Source: Dryas octopetala | Taxonomy: Eukaryota > Streptophyta > Magnoliopsida > Rosales > Rosaceae | DNA: 64,000 nucleotides | Assembly: GCA_963921425.1 (NCBI GenBank) | Contig: OY992834.1 | Span: forward strand, 8,229,271 to 8,293,270 | Reading direction: 5' to 3' | Part shown: in pieces, positions 27,003 through 40,230 of the stretch | Position numbering within the stretch: the first letter of the stretch is position 1 | How the letters are laid out: every line of letters begins with the position of its first letter | Made by a program: the position numbers and the translations under genes | Notes under the pieces: model-generated | The model's input: only the letters and a program-made list of their open reading frames with translations | Database searches by the model: none | Told to the model about the DNA's origin: nothing

Positions 27003-29336
27003 CAAGGAATGAAATTAATTTTCGATAATTTTTCGACGAAATTTTGAAAAATTTCGTAAAATTTCGGCCGAAATTTCGAAGCTGCCACACGTGATTTTTT
27101 GTAAACTGTCGGCGAAATTTCACCTAAATTTCGGCGAAATTTGACCCAAATTTCGTTGAAATTTCGAACCCATCCCGCTGCTAAAGTTTCTGGAATCGGA
27201 CAGAGAAGGTCGCGGGTTTTCCAGCTTCAAAACTCCACCTTGCGTGGTTTTCGAGGCAAAGGGAGGCCATGGATCAACTCAGCTCGAAGAGAGGAACCCA
27301 TTGAGCTCGGAGTTGGGTCGCGAAGCCGCTGGGATTAGGAGATCGCATGAGTAGACCTTCGGCTCTGCCTGGGTTAGGTTGGGGTCGGGAAAGGAAAGAA
27401 AGAGGAAGAGATGGCCGGTGGTCTCGCCTACCATCGGCGCCGGACGGTGGCAGTTCGATTGGTGAGGAGGCGCGGTGAGGAAAGGGAGAGAGAGAGCTCG
27501 GGTCTGAAGGCTGAAGGTGAGTGAGTGAGGGACTGAGGGTACACACTTGTGAGGACTTTGAATAATTGCAAGATTGAAGAACACGTAAAAGAAGGCTTGT
27601 ATCTGGACCATACACAACCACAAACTCCTGTGTCTGCATCCTTAGCTAAGCTAGCTGGTCACTTTCAAGTCGTACGTGTCATTTTCATGTTGCCTTGCCG
27701 GTGATCAAATGTCAGGCTCATAATTCATGCCTAAGAGTACTCACCACACCTAGCTAGCTAGTTTTTGTTTTTTGGGCCACGACCCACCCAGCTAGCTAGT
27801 TTAAATTGTTTAATTAAACTTCTTTTCTTTAATTTCATATATTGATCATCTCCAAGCCAAATTTGCATGTGTGCCTGTGTGGAGTGTGCACTCTCTTCCA
27901 CAAACAAATAATAAAAAATCTGGATTAATAGTGTATCAGAAGGGGTTTAATTAATGATCACATCACCAACCCTTAAATTTACTGGCTAATGTGTTAGAGA
28001 TACTCAACAAATATTTGATATATATGTAATGGTAGTACAAAGTAGTTGACCTTTACGGCTTTACCATATATAGATAGGCTTTCTTTTTTCCATATATATT
28101 AAGATATCAACCAAGAAGTAATTACTAATATCCAATTATAAGATGAATGGTGTTGGGAGGGGCTATAAGTAGCTCACCTATATGGCTATATATGAATATC
28201 TGATCCATGCCCCTATAACCTATTGCAGTTGGTATGACATTTCACATTTGAATTAGACCAGTCCCATAAATACATTATTAATTAACACATCTACTTAAGT
28301 TCACCTCTACCAAACCCATATAACCCTTTTTCTTTTTTTTTTTCAAAAGGGTGAAGCAAAATTTCCTACAGTGACAGAAAAGGAAACAACAAAATGGTGG
28401 TCGCTAAATTAAGTTGTAAGGTGTGAGGATTTTGGTTGCTAATGTGGTTGAGGCTATACGGAGTTTAATACTCCTGCTTTATAAATGAGAAGTTTTTTAA
28501 AATTTGGATTTTAAGAAATGGGTATTAAGTGGCACCAAAAAAAAAAAATTTAAGTTTGGAGGAAAAAGAACCAGTTCTTTCGTTTTTGTGCCTACCTATA
28601 AATATGTTTTTTTGTCAGACATTAGGGTATTAAAAATGTAATAAAACCTAATTAAAAGTATAAAACAATACAAACTATAATATGTTTTTTTTTTTATTTT
28701 TTAGAAAAACTATAATATGGGTTTAGTAATTTTATATAAGTTTATAAACTAAATATCACTATGGAGTATTTAAGTTTATAATTTTATATAAGCTTGTAAG
28801 TATATAAGTTTAATATAATTTAGGGTTTAGGGAGTGATTTATTGTTGATGGTTTATGGTTTAGAAGGTATGGTTGAGTAAATTTAATAATATACGGTATA
28901 GGGTATATAGAGAGTATAGCCTTATAGGGTATAGCCTTACATAGTATAGGGTATATGGAGGGTTATAGCCTTACATGATATATGGTTTATAAAGGGTATA
29001 TAGTTTAGGGTTTAGGGTATGAGGTGTTATTTATATAATTATTAATCAGTGACCCATTTTTCTAATAGTATTTGCATCCAGCGCGCATTATATTCATCTT
29101 ATATCACATGAAACCTACTATATAATTTGGTTTTTTCAATATTTTTTATCTATGTAGTAGATAATATGTTAAATAAACATATGGTCAAGTTTTTAGAATT
29201 TTAATATTTTTACAATAGTAATTTCCGTCGTTTTTGTCTAATTTTATCGAAATCGAATTTTTAATCCAAATTTCCACGAAAATTTCCGTCAAAATTTCCA
29301 TCGAAAATTTCCTCGAAATCGAAATTACACTCCTTG
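27003..29336. mobile_element. Non-autonomous hAT element, copy 3 (2,334 bp), inverted relative to copies 1 and 2
   Basis: Begins CAAGGAATG and ends CACTCCTTG, with a perfect 8-bp duplication CCTCAAAG at 26995-27002 and 29337-29344. Its right end is the reverse complement of the left ends of copies 1 and 2, so it is inserted in the opposite orientation. GAAATTTC motifs crowd 27020-27170 and 29220-29325. The interior (27180-27640) is GC-richer than the surroundings and looks gene-derived; the rest (27640-29040) is AT-rich, with GGTATAGGGTATA-like repeats at 28880-29030. No transposase ORF. Confidence 0.9.
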
Positions 29337-29439
29337 CCTCAAAGCAAAGAGTATTGTAAAATTTTGTTCAATTTTTTAGAATTTTAATATTTTTACAATA
29401 GAGTAGTGGTAGAGATTTCAAATTTGTTTTCCAAATTTA

Positions 29440-32068
29440 GATTCCAAATGATATATTTTGAAAGCGTCAAAACATGACTTGAGATGTTATTAGGTACAAT
29501 TTAAAATGCATCAAAGGTACTAATATTTAAAATGACTCGAGTTACGAACTGAAATTTTCAAGAAATGACTTAGGATATCCTAAGAAACAATTTGAGATGT
29601 CATAAAGCACGACTAGAGAAACTCTAGGATATGACTTTAGAAGTGTCAAAACATGACTTGTGACGTTACTATGTACAAATTGAAATGCATCGAGGGTATA
29701 CACATTAAAAATGCATTGAGGTACGAACTGAAATTCTCAAGTAACGACTTGAGATGTCCTAAGGCACGACTTGAGAAACTCTATGATATGACTTTAGAAG
29801 TGTCAAAACATGACTTAGGATGTCACTAGGTACAATTTAAAAGGGTATAAACATTTAAAATTATCAAGGAACGACTTGAAATGCCATAAGGAACGACTTG
29901 CGATGCCCTAAGGAACGACTTGAGAAACTCTAGGGTATAACCTTAGAAGTGTGAAAACATTATTTGGGATGTCACTAGGTACAATTTGAAATGCATCAAG
30001 GGTATAAATATTTAAAATGCCTTGAGCTACGAACTCAAATTCTCTATTAACGACTTGAGATGCCCTAAGAAACGACTTAAGATGCCTTAAGGAACGACTT
30101 AAGAAACTCTAGATTATGACTTTAGAAGTGTCAAAACATGATTTGGTATGTCACTAGTTATAATTTGAAATGCATCAAGGGTATAAACATTTAAAATGTC
30201 TCGAGCTACGAACTGAAATTTTCAAGGATCGACTTGGAATGCCGTAAGGAATGACTTGAGATAACCTAAGGAACAACTTGAGAAACTTTCGAGTATGACT
30301 TTAGAAGTGTCAAAACATGACTTGAGATGTTACTAGGTATAATTTGAAATGCATCAAGGGTATAGACATTTAAAATGCCTTGAGCTACGAATTGAAATTC
30401 TCAAGGAACGACTTGGGATGTCGTAAGAAACAACTTGAAACGCCCTAAGGCACTACTTGAGAAACTCTAAAGTATGATTTTAGAAGTGTCAAAACATGAC
30501 TTAGGATATCACTAAGTATAATTTGAAATGCAATAAGGGTATAAACATTTAAAATGCATCGAGTTACGAACTGAAATTCTTCTGGAACAACTTGGGATGT
30601 TCTATGAAACGACTTGAGATGTCCTAAATAAGGTCCTTAAGAAATTCTAGGATATGACTTTAGAATTGTCAAAACATTACTTGGAATGTTACTAGGTACA
30701 ATTTGAAATGCATCAAGAGTATAAATATTTAAAATGCATCGAGCTACGAATTCAAATTCTCCATAAACGACTTGAGATATCCTAAGGAATGACTTGAGAT
30801 GCCCTAAGGAACAATTTGAGAAACTCTAGATTATGACGTTAGAAGTATCAAAACATGATTTGAGATGTCACTAGTTAAAATTTGAAATACGCGCATCAAG
30901 GGTGTAAACATTTAAAATGGTTCGAGCTACAAACTGAAATTCTTCAGGAACGACTTGGGATGCCCTAAGGAACGACTTGAAATGCAGTAAGGAACGACTT
31001 GAGAAACTCTAGGGTATGACTTTAGAAGTGTCAAAACATGACTTGAGATATCACTAGGTACAATTTGAAATGTATCAAGGATATAAACATTTAAAATGCC
31101 TCGAGATATGAACTGAAATTCTCAAGGAACGACTAGGAATGCCTTAAGGAACGACTTGAGATGTCTTAAGATACGACTTGAGAAACTCTAGTGTTTGACT
31201 TTAGAAGTGTCAAAACATGACTTGGGATATCACCAGGTACAATTTGAAATGCATCAAGGGTATACATATATAAAATTCTTCGAGCTATGAACAGAAATTC
31301 TTCACGAATGACTTGGGATGCCCTAAGGAACGACTTGATATATCATAATAAACGACTTTAGAAACTCTAGGGATGACTTTAGAACTGTCAAAACATGACT
31401 TGAGAAGTCACTAGGTACAATTTGAAATGCATCAAAGGAATATATAAACATTTAAAATATCTCGAGCTACAAACTGAAATTATTCAGGAACGACTTGAGA
31501 TGACCTAAGAAACGACTTGAGATACCTTAAGGAACGACTTGAGAGACTTTAGGGTATGACTTTAGAAGTGTTAAAACATGACTTGAGATGTCACTAGGTA
31601 CAATTTGAAATGCATCAAGGGTATAAACGTTTAAAATGCCTCCAGCTACGAACTGAAATTCTCTAGGAACGACTTGTGATGCCTTAAGGAATGATTTGAG
31701 ATACCCTAAGGCACGATTTGAGAAATTTTAGGGTATGACTTTAAAAGTGTCAAAACATGACTTGAGATGTCACTAGGTATAATTTGAAATGCATCAAGGG
31801 TATAAACATTTAAAATTCTTAATGAACGACTTGAGATTTCCTAAGCCACGACTTGAGAAACTCTAGGGTATGACTTTGGATGTCATTAGGGACAATTTGA
31901 AATGTATGAAGGGTATAAATATTTAAAATGTTTCAAACTATGAACTAAAATTGTTAAGGAACGACTTAGGATGTCTTATAAACGACTTGAGATGTCCTAA
32001 GACACAACTTAAGAAACTTTAGGGTATGACTTTAGAAGTACCAAAACATAACTTGGGATGTCACTAGG
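29440..32068. repeat. Satellite-like tandem array, about 14 units of roughly 180 bp
   Basis: A unit containing TAGAAGTGTCAAAACATGAC, CACTAGGTACAATTTGAAAT, CATCAAGGGTATAAACATTT and GAGCTACGAACTGAAATTCT recurs near 29640, 29800, 29946, 30126, 30302, 30487, 30664, 30840, 31023, 31203, 31384, 31563, 31743 and 32034. Most spacings are 176-185 bases; early and late units are shortened. Inside each unit a block of about 22 bases (AAGGAACGACTTGAGATGCC) repeats two or three times, so the array has two levels of repetition. No coding capacity is apparent. The copies are diverged, so the array is not very recent. Confidence 0.92.
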
Positions 32069-33401
32069 TGTAACAACCCAGATTTTTCAATCCTATTTTG
32101 TGTTGACACGTGTTTTTCGAAACTCTTTTGTATTAGAAGCTTAAGGTTTTTTAAAGGAAATGAAGTTTCTTTTGTCGTTTGTGTAACTAACTTATAACAT
32201 TAGTGGTTTAGAGTTAAGTTCTAGTGCCCTTGTACACAAATTTGGTGATTATCAAATTTGAATTAATTTTTGAGAATTAAATTCATTGGAGTTGAATTTT
32301 TCTTAACTTTTTTGGGAGACAAATTATTGTTTTGAGGCTATTGAAAATTAGTATTCATTTTTATGAGTTCGTAGGATTTTTCAGAAAATTATTTAAAGTC
32401 CCGAGCTATTTTTAGTTAATTTACAAAGTTTGGAGAAAATAGAAAAAAAAAAAAAAAAGTTGACTGGAATGACAATGCGACGCGTTGCGCCCTGCCATTC
32501 ATCCAGACGCACTGACGAGGCACCGAGTAAGCAAGCTCATGAAGAGTTGTGTAAGACACTCCGCACCGGATCATGACTTGTGTTTTAATCCTGAGCGTTC
32601 GAGATCATTAAAAACAAATGATCTTAGCCGTTGGTTTCTTCAAGGGATTCAGTCATTGTGCAACCCGGGTCACACAACCCGCGTGTTTTCTAAACGGGTC
32701 AACCCAATCTGTTTTGTCTCTGTAAATGGGTTATCCAGCCAGATATTTTTGACCCAATTTGATTTTAACCCTTTGTTAGTGCATTCTTAATGCATTTTGT
32801 CCCATATTGAAAACTTATAACTTTTTCCAACCCTCCAGTGTCTATATAATCAATGTTTTTTTAATTCATACATAATATAATCTAAAGCTCATTTATTTCA
32901 CAATAAGGTGAAATATTGACACGTAATAACACATCATTTAGTATCCAACTTTGGGATCTCTAATATTATTGTTTTACGTTATGGTTAGGACTTAGGAGAG
33001 ATAATGAGATAGGCTAAGTTTGCCATTTTCATTTCCATTCTTAGGATTGGACTTTGGAGCCCATGTGTGACGGCCCATTGTTCACAAAGTTCACAGGGAA
33101 CTTGGTCTCCCATAGACTTCGTTTGAAGCTCATTACCAGGTTAATTCCGGAAGAATCGGTCTCGCGTGGGTTGGGCTTAGCCCAAAGTTGCAATTCAATC
33201 AAACAAATTTTTAATTTTATTTTTCAAACTGAAACACTTGAAATTTTCGCACCAACGACCCAATTCCATTTCCTTCGCCAACCTCCAAATTTCTGTTATT
33301 CATCGCTCTCTCTCTCTCACTCTCTCCCTCCCTCCCTCCCTCTCTCTCTCTACCTCCGACCGATCGTTTCTCTGAGTCGACTCAGCGATCCGACTCGCTC
33401 G
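32069..33401. other. Intergenic, possible LTR-like segment, and DRP1 promoter
   Basis: The satellite stops abruptly at TGTAACAACCC (about 32070), a start like that of many plant LTRs. It is followed by a TATA-like CTATATAATC at 32842. I found no matching second LTR or clear 5-bp duplication, so a solo LTR is only a guess. Bases 33304-33353 are a CT-rich Y-patch directly before the DRP1 start, typical of plant leaders. Confidence 0.35.
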
Positions 33402-36400
33402 ATGGAGAACCTGATATCGCTGGTGAACAAAATACAGAGGGCGTGCACAGCGCTCGGCGATCACGGCGACGAGAGCGCCCTGCCCACTCTCTGGGACTCC
33501 TTGCCGGCCATCGCCGTCGTCGGAGGCCAGGTTCCATCTCCACCTCAATCTCAATCTCAATCTCGCATTTTCCTTTGAATTTGAATGTCGCTGAATTCTC
33601 TTTGCTCTGCAGAGCTCCGGCAAGTCTTCGGTGTTGGAGAGCGCCGTCGGCAAAGACTTTCTGCCTCGCGGTTCCGGTAATTTATCGATTTCATAATGTC
33701 ATTGATTTGTGATTGTGAATTTGATGCAAACACATTGCGTGCAGGGATCGTGACGCGGCGTCCGCTTGTGTTGCAGCTGCATAAGATTGACGAAGGAAGA
33801 GAATACGCCGAGTTTATGCACCTCCCGAAGAAGAGGTTCACTGATTTTGGTATATTCTTCTTCGTCTTATTCTTCTTCTTTATCTTAGAAATTGTTCCGG
33901 TTTCGAGTCGAAGATAGATAGATGTTAATCTTGTTTTGTATGTAGCTGCTGTCAGGAAAGAGATATCTGATGAGACTGACAGAGAGACTGGCCGCTCCAA
34001 GGCAATTTCAACCGTTCCAATCCATCTCAGTATCTTCTCCCCAAATGGTCAGATATTGCTGCTCATAATGTCATGTTGTTTTTTGTGGATTTGCATGTAC
34101 CCATTGATTTGGTCTTCACAAAATCAGAGCTCTAGTGTCAAATGCTGATCTAATTGGTTGGAATCATTATTGGGTCTAATTTCTTTGATGTTTTTAATAA
34201 AGAAAGATAGCTCAACAACACCATATACTCTGTTATGTGCTTTTAATAGCCATAAATTCAGTTGTTAATTGATGTTCTTTTCTTTTCTTTTCAAAAGTAA
34301 ATAAATTTAAAGATAATTTTTTGGGAAAATAAAAAGAGGTTACGTTCTCTGAAGATCGTGAATGTTTTATCCTTATTCATGGTTTTGATTTTTTTATCTT
34401 GGCAGTTGTGAACTTGACACTAATTGATCTTCCTGGACTCACAAAAGTAGCCGTGGGTGAGTTAAATTACTGTAAACACTTTCGAAATAGTTAGGGTCGT
34501 ATAAATTCCCTTGGAACCTTACAAGACTTAAGTTGACATTTTGTTAGTTCTGTGGTTTTGTAGAGGGTCAACCAGAGAGCACAGTGCAGGACATTGAGGA
34601 TATGGTTCGGTCATACATTGTAAAGGTAATTTGCATACAGAATTGTTGATCATTTTTATGAGCTATTAAGTTATGAGACTTGCATAATGAAAAAGGGTTT
34701 TGATTGGAATTCCTATGTAGTTCTGAGTGAGTTTGGTGTTTCACGTATATGATAAATATGCTTATTGAGAGGAAAAACTAAAAGTTAAGACCAAAATGTA
34801 GTATGAACATTAGTAAATTCTATGAGTTGAGGCAACTGACAATTGATAGATAGTTATAGTGTAATGTATTTTTCACAATGTCTGGATGTGGCTTGTCCCC
34901 TTTTTGCTTTAAGAAAAATGATTGTTAGGCCTAGTGAGAGGTTTTATTGGACTATAAGTCTCTTACTATATGCCTTTTCTTGCAGCCCAACTGTATTATT
35001 CTGGCAATATCCCCTGCCAATCAAGATCTTGCTACATCTGATGCAATTAAGATCTCTCGTGAAGTGGACCCCAAAGGCAAGAATATATGATTTAATCTAT
35101 TTCACAAGAACCTTACTTCAGTGTTGTTGCTTCTGGTTGAGAGAAAGACACTTGTGTTGAATTCATTTAAATGTATATGTCATGTGAAAGGTTGCAGATT
35201 GCTCTCATTAGGAGTAATTTTCCTTTTATGCACACTGATTTTAGGTTTGTTTTCTAAATTCTCAGGGGAAAGGACATTTGGAGTTCTGACAAAGATTGAT
35301 CTTATGGACCAGGGTACAAATGCAGTTGATGTAAGTCACTTCCTAATTCATAGCCATAAGAGGAAAAAGGAAATAGATAAAAAAGAGAGCAAACCTGTTT
35401 TCTTATAAGTGATGTGGAATTGAGTAATTTACCTACTTGGTGACATTTTATTGTTTCATTTTCAGAGCCTGTTTTGTTCTAGGTTTGTTAAGCCTTCTGT
35501 TGAGTAGATTATATTGTTGGTGTTATGTGATGGTCAATGACGCATGCAGTTATTTTTGAAGGTTTATATTTTTGTTTTGGTTTCATTGTGACATGACTTG
35601 TTCAATTAGGTCAAAATTGTTGGAAGCTTTATTTTGCCATTGCAAAGCTGATGACTAGTACTTTCCTATATTATAGGTTTTCAGATATTAGTTGATCCTA
35701 TGTCTTATCGATGTCCTGTTTGCAAATATAGTTTAGTTACTTTAGATGAACTTGAAAGGTGAGTAAATTTTTTATTATTAATTGTAAGTTGCCTTATGTA
35801 TAAAAGGTTTAAGCTTTCATTATCGGCAAGATGAAGATGACATTGCACTTAGATGCAGCAACTTTCTTGGCTTTCATTATCTGTTTCGTACTCAAAAGTC
35901 TCCTTACAGTATCATTGTGGCTGCCCTCTTGGATGTTTCTCATTACTCAGGGTTTTATTTTGTTTTCTTTTTTAGATTTTGGAAGGAAACTCATATAAGC
36001 TACAGTTCCCTTGGATTGGTGTTGTCAATCGCTCCCAAGCTGATATAAACAAGAGTGTCGATATGATTGCTGCTAGGCGTAGAGAACGTGAATATTTTGC
36101 TAATAGCCCAGAGTACAGGCATATGGCAAACAGGATGGGTTCTGAGCATTTAGGAAGGGTGCTTTCTAAGGTATGCAGGTTGTTCTCCTAAATGCAATAT
36201 ATATGTTCAATTGTTGTTGAAGTTTAATTCACAATTATATGTTCTTTGATGTTATAAATTTTAGTGAACAGTGGAGATGCGGTCTGCTTCTTTTCAATAA
36301 TTGGTCGGCGATGGTGCTCTTTTTTTCTTTTTGTGTTCCACCAAAATATTTCTTACCTGGCACTAAATGTGATGAAATTTTCAGCATTTGGAAGTTGTCA

Positions 36401-38882
36401 TCAAGTCTCGAATTCCAGGCCTCCAGTCTCTTATCAGCAAAACTATTGGTGAACTAGAGGCAGAACTAAACCGACTTGGGAAACCTATTGCTGCTGATGC
36501 TGGAGTAAGAATATACATATACATAGTTCATTCTCATCCTTTCCCTTTTACCCTGCTAATTAATGTATACATAGAATTCTTTTCAGGAAAGTTGTGGCTG
36601 TTGTCTATATTTGTTGTATTGTAAGTGTAATGCTTCTTTTATGATTGTCCCTGTGATGAGCAGTGCTAATGTCAATTTGATCGTTTCTTTCCAAATGCAG
36701 GGGAAGTTATATGTGATAATGGAAATCTCTCGTACTTTTGACCAGATATTTAAAGAACATCTTGATGGCGTGTATGTATTGTGCTATCACTGTCTTATTT
36801 GAAATTAATTGGAAATTTTGTTTTCATCTCATGTTGGTTTCCTTATTCAACCTTGGGGTTTATGATAACGTTCAATGTCTCCAGGCGCTCTGGTGGTGAA
36901 AAAATTTATAGTGTGTTTGATAGTCAATTTCCTGCTGCTTTGAAGAGGTTGCAATTTGACAAGCATCTTTCAATGGAGAACATCCGAAAGCTAATTACTG
37001 AAGCAGATGGATATCAGCCTCATCTAATTGCTCCTGAACAAGGATACCGTCGCCTTATTGAATCTTCATTGGTATGCATCAGAGGTCCTGCAGAGGCGGC
37101 TGTTGATGCGGTATGCATACATATCTTCACCTGTAATCTCCCTAGACAATGTTTTCTCCATATTTAAAACCTTTTAAAGCAGTGATATTATACAAGTAAA
37201 CATGTGACTTCTTTCTATCCCGCTGAAAAGTTTTCTAACCTGAGGCAAAAAAGCTTTTTTGCAGCATGGATGCTCATGGGAATGTGTTTTTATGGAATAA
37301 TATGAGATGTTGACTTTTGTATTTGCATTCTCCACAATCTTTTGTTTCAATGCTTCCACTGTAGCTGCTGCTGTGATGTTGTTATTTAATACATAGCATG
37401 TACTGTGTCAGAGCTTCAAAATGTTTTGCTTGATATGCTGTCCTTATGATTTCAGGTTCATGGCATATTGAAGGATCTGGCTCAGAAGAGTATCAGTGAG
37501 ACTCTGGCAAGTCCCTGAACATGTTATACTACACTTGCTCATTACCTTGTATTCCTGAATTTTATCTATAATTTAGGCCTTCATACCTAAAATGTTCTAG
37601 ACATTGCGTTCATGGAACTGAGGCACTGGAAATTGAGAAAAAACAAAGGTTGATGGACGGCAAAAAATTATTTGTTATCACTTTGGGACTTAATTTCACA
37701 CCCAACATTGGCAATAATGGGGCAATTCGTCAGCATTAATCATTCATTTCTTTTCCCTAAATTTGTTTGATCTTTTCTTTCTAACAGGATGGTCTTCTAT
37801 GGCATGTAGGAACTGAAGCAGTATCCCACTTTAAGAGTTGAAGTTGGGAATGCAGCTATTGAGTCACTGGAACGGATGAAAGAAGAAAGTAAGAGAGCAA
37901 CTCTGCAGCTAGTCGATATGGAGTGTGGTTACCTGACTGTTGAATTTTTCCGCAAGCTTCCTCAAGATGTTGAGAAGGGTGGAAATCCAACACACTCAAT
38001 TTTCGATAGATATAATGATGCATACCTCCGACGAGTTGGTGAGTAGCTAGGACTTGAAATATATACCTCTATTCTGTAATAATATTGGAGATATGGATCA
38101 CTTAATTAAGAACTACGAGATACAATTTCAAAATGACATATATAACTGATCCCTGGCTCAAGCGAGTTCACTTTACTGCTTCCTTCAGTACAAATTATGT
38201 TTTATGATAGTGTTGAGGAGTTTAAGTGAGCTACTTCATTCACTTTGTCATTGGGTTTCATCAGTTTACGTCGTTGCATTGTTAATCATGGTTTCTTTCT
38301 ATTTGGAACAAACAGGAAGCAATGTCTTAAACTATGTGAACATGGTTTGTGCAAGTTTGAGGATTTCCATTCCAAAGTCCATAGTCTACTGTCAAGTACG
38401 AGAGGCCAAACGAAGCTTACTCGATCATTTCTTTGCAGAGTTGGGTGCAAAGGAGGTGAGGATTCGCTACCAGAAATAAGTAGAAAGAAAGTGAAATAAG
38501 AGAAGCTGAGTTTAATTATACTAAGGAAAATGCTACTCATCTCAACTTTTTTACCCTACATGGCACATGATATGATCACATTCAAAAAAAGAAAAAACCA
38601 CACCACATCATCATATGTCATGATGTCAGTCCTCCCACATAGATTAGGAAAAACTGTCGGTAAAATTGTTGAGTTTTGTAGAATTGTCCTTATACTAATT
38701 ACATGTTCATAACTCTTTTTTTGGGCATAAACATGTTCATTACTATTTTGCAGAAAAGGCAGTTGTCCAAGTTGTTGGATGAGGATCCAGGAGTGATGCA
38801 GCGACGTACCTTACTTGCAAAGAGGCTAGAGTTATACAGAAGTGCCCAGGCTGACATTGATGCAGTTGCTTGGTCTAAGTAG
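33402..38882 (+). CDS. Dynamin-related protein, DRP1 class (DRP1A/DRP1B/DRP5A-like)
   Basis: Sixteen exons: 33402-33530, 33613-33676, 33745-33849, 33946-34047, 34406-34456, 34564-34625, 34986-35076, 35266-35330, 35976-36170, 36385-36504, 36701-36771, 36885-37110, 37456-37506, 37810-38038, 38316-38455 and 38754-38882. They give 609 aa, against 610 for Arabidopsis DRP1A. The GTPase domain has G1 GGQSSGKSS, G2 near SGIVTRRP, G3 DLPG and G4 TKID. The middle domain and GTPase effector domain follow, ending in DAVAWSK. As usual for DRP1, there is no PH domain or Pro-rich tail. The family pinches membrane at the cell plate and during endocytosis. Introns 7 and 13 use GC donors (35077 and 37507). The gene is intact. 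Confidence 0.95.
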
Positions 38883-39897
38883 TACATTAAGGTGGGGAAA
38901 AGTGATAAATTTCTTAATTCATTAATTAGGAGTTAGAATTTAGTAACAGGATGATGGCAAGTCAATGATTCTTTTCATTCATGATTACCAATTCTTTATT
39001 CCATTACCATGAGTAAATTAAGAGCGCGAGATTAGCTTAGCTTTTTTTGCCATGAGCTAGCTAACTTCTATCATTACCTTAATGATAATATGATCACCTC
39101 TGTTTGTACGTACTATTTGTTTTAGTATTATTTTCATATTCTCTTCTTAATGTCACATATTCTATTGGGTTCATTTCTATTTTTCTCATTTAAAAATGAC
39201 ATGTTTGAAGTTTTTCTTTTACTCCATTACTTGGGGTGTAGTCTAGTTTTTCTACTAAAGGGAGACTTAGAGTCTAGTTCATTTTATGAGTCTTTCTTAG
39301 ACTAAAATCGTTAGTGATTTAAGGTTTTTAATTAAATCATTTTACTTTTCTTCTTTAACGACTTTATGTTAGGCTTTAATTCCGAGATTTTGGACTACAA
39401 AGTCCACTCTACACCCTAAGAAGAGAAATATTCTTCAAATATAAGGAAATACCATTCAAATCGATAAATGACTTTATTATGAATTAAAAAGATTTTCTTA
39501 TAAATTTTAAAATATCCTGATCTCCATCTAAGAACTGTTTTTCTAAAGAACCTAAACCTAATTATCTCTTAATTCTTTTTCTAAAATTTTAAAAGACTTA
39601 CTTTGAATTTCAAAGGATTCAGGATACAAGTTGATATGTAAGCCGAGATTTTGTATCTCCATCTCAACTCAAGATAGAGTTGATATTTCAAAGGATTCAA
39701 GATCTCGTATCCCATATATCTCAACTCATACCTTGACATGTAGACTCGATGTCTATGATAGCGTAGAATATAGTGTTGTGTAGTATAGTGTTCCATAGGC
39801 AAAAAACACCTTATTGGGTCCCCCACCCTGTCTCCACCGGTGGTCTTTCCTCATCTCATATCAACACACTTTCTTTCGCGGTATTAGGTATCATATT

Positions 39898-40230
39898 CAC
39901 AGCAAGAGCCACCTAGATCATGCCAGTACTGCTTGAAATGACCACTTGGCCATGGGGGGCAATATGGAATCTGCATATCCAAAGCTAGAGGCCTTGATCG
40001 AATTCAGAAGATGACCACCTCTCACACAAAATTAAATCAAAACGGATCACACGGTTAATGTTCTCTAGAGAAAACTTGATTGCTGATCAATGTTTTCTCC
40101 TTGAGCAAATTAAAGACACATAAATCTGTCAGCAACTCATCAGCACCTTGACCTCTCAATAATTTTGACGGACTTCTTTGCTGAGGGGGTGATCATTTGA
40201 TCGATGAAATCGATGAATGTAATCTCTCTA
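39898..40230 (+). repeat. Segment repeated three times in the window, copy A
   Basis: Shares ordered blocks with 44915-45062 and 48490-48800: AGCCACCTRGATCATGC, then CTTGAAAT, CATGGCCATG, CTTGAT.GAATT and ACCTCTCACACAAAATTAAA. With copy C the match continues through CACGGTTAATGTTCTCT and GTCAGCAACT. The copies are diverged. Function unknown. Confidence 0.75.

Noticed and set aside
27274..27639. Overlapping minus-strand ORFs of about 120 aa
   Set aside because: Inside hAT copy 3, no recognisable domain or splice structure; probably captured or chance sequence.
29440..32068. Possible CRISPR-like repeat array
   Set aside because: This is a eukaryotic genome; units are about 180 bp with no spacers, so it is a diverged satellite.
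32070..32910. Solo LTR starting TGTAACAACCC
   Set aside because: No partner LTR, no clear 5-bp target duplication and no certain right end; kept only as a possibility.
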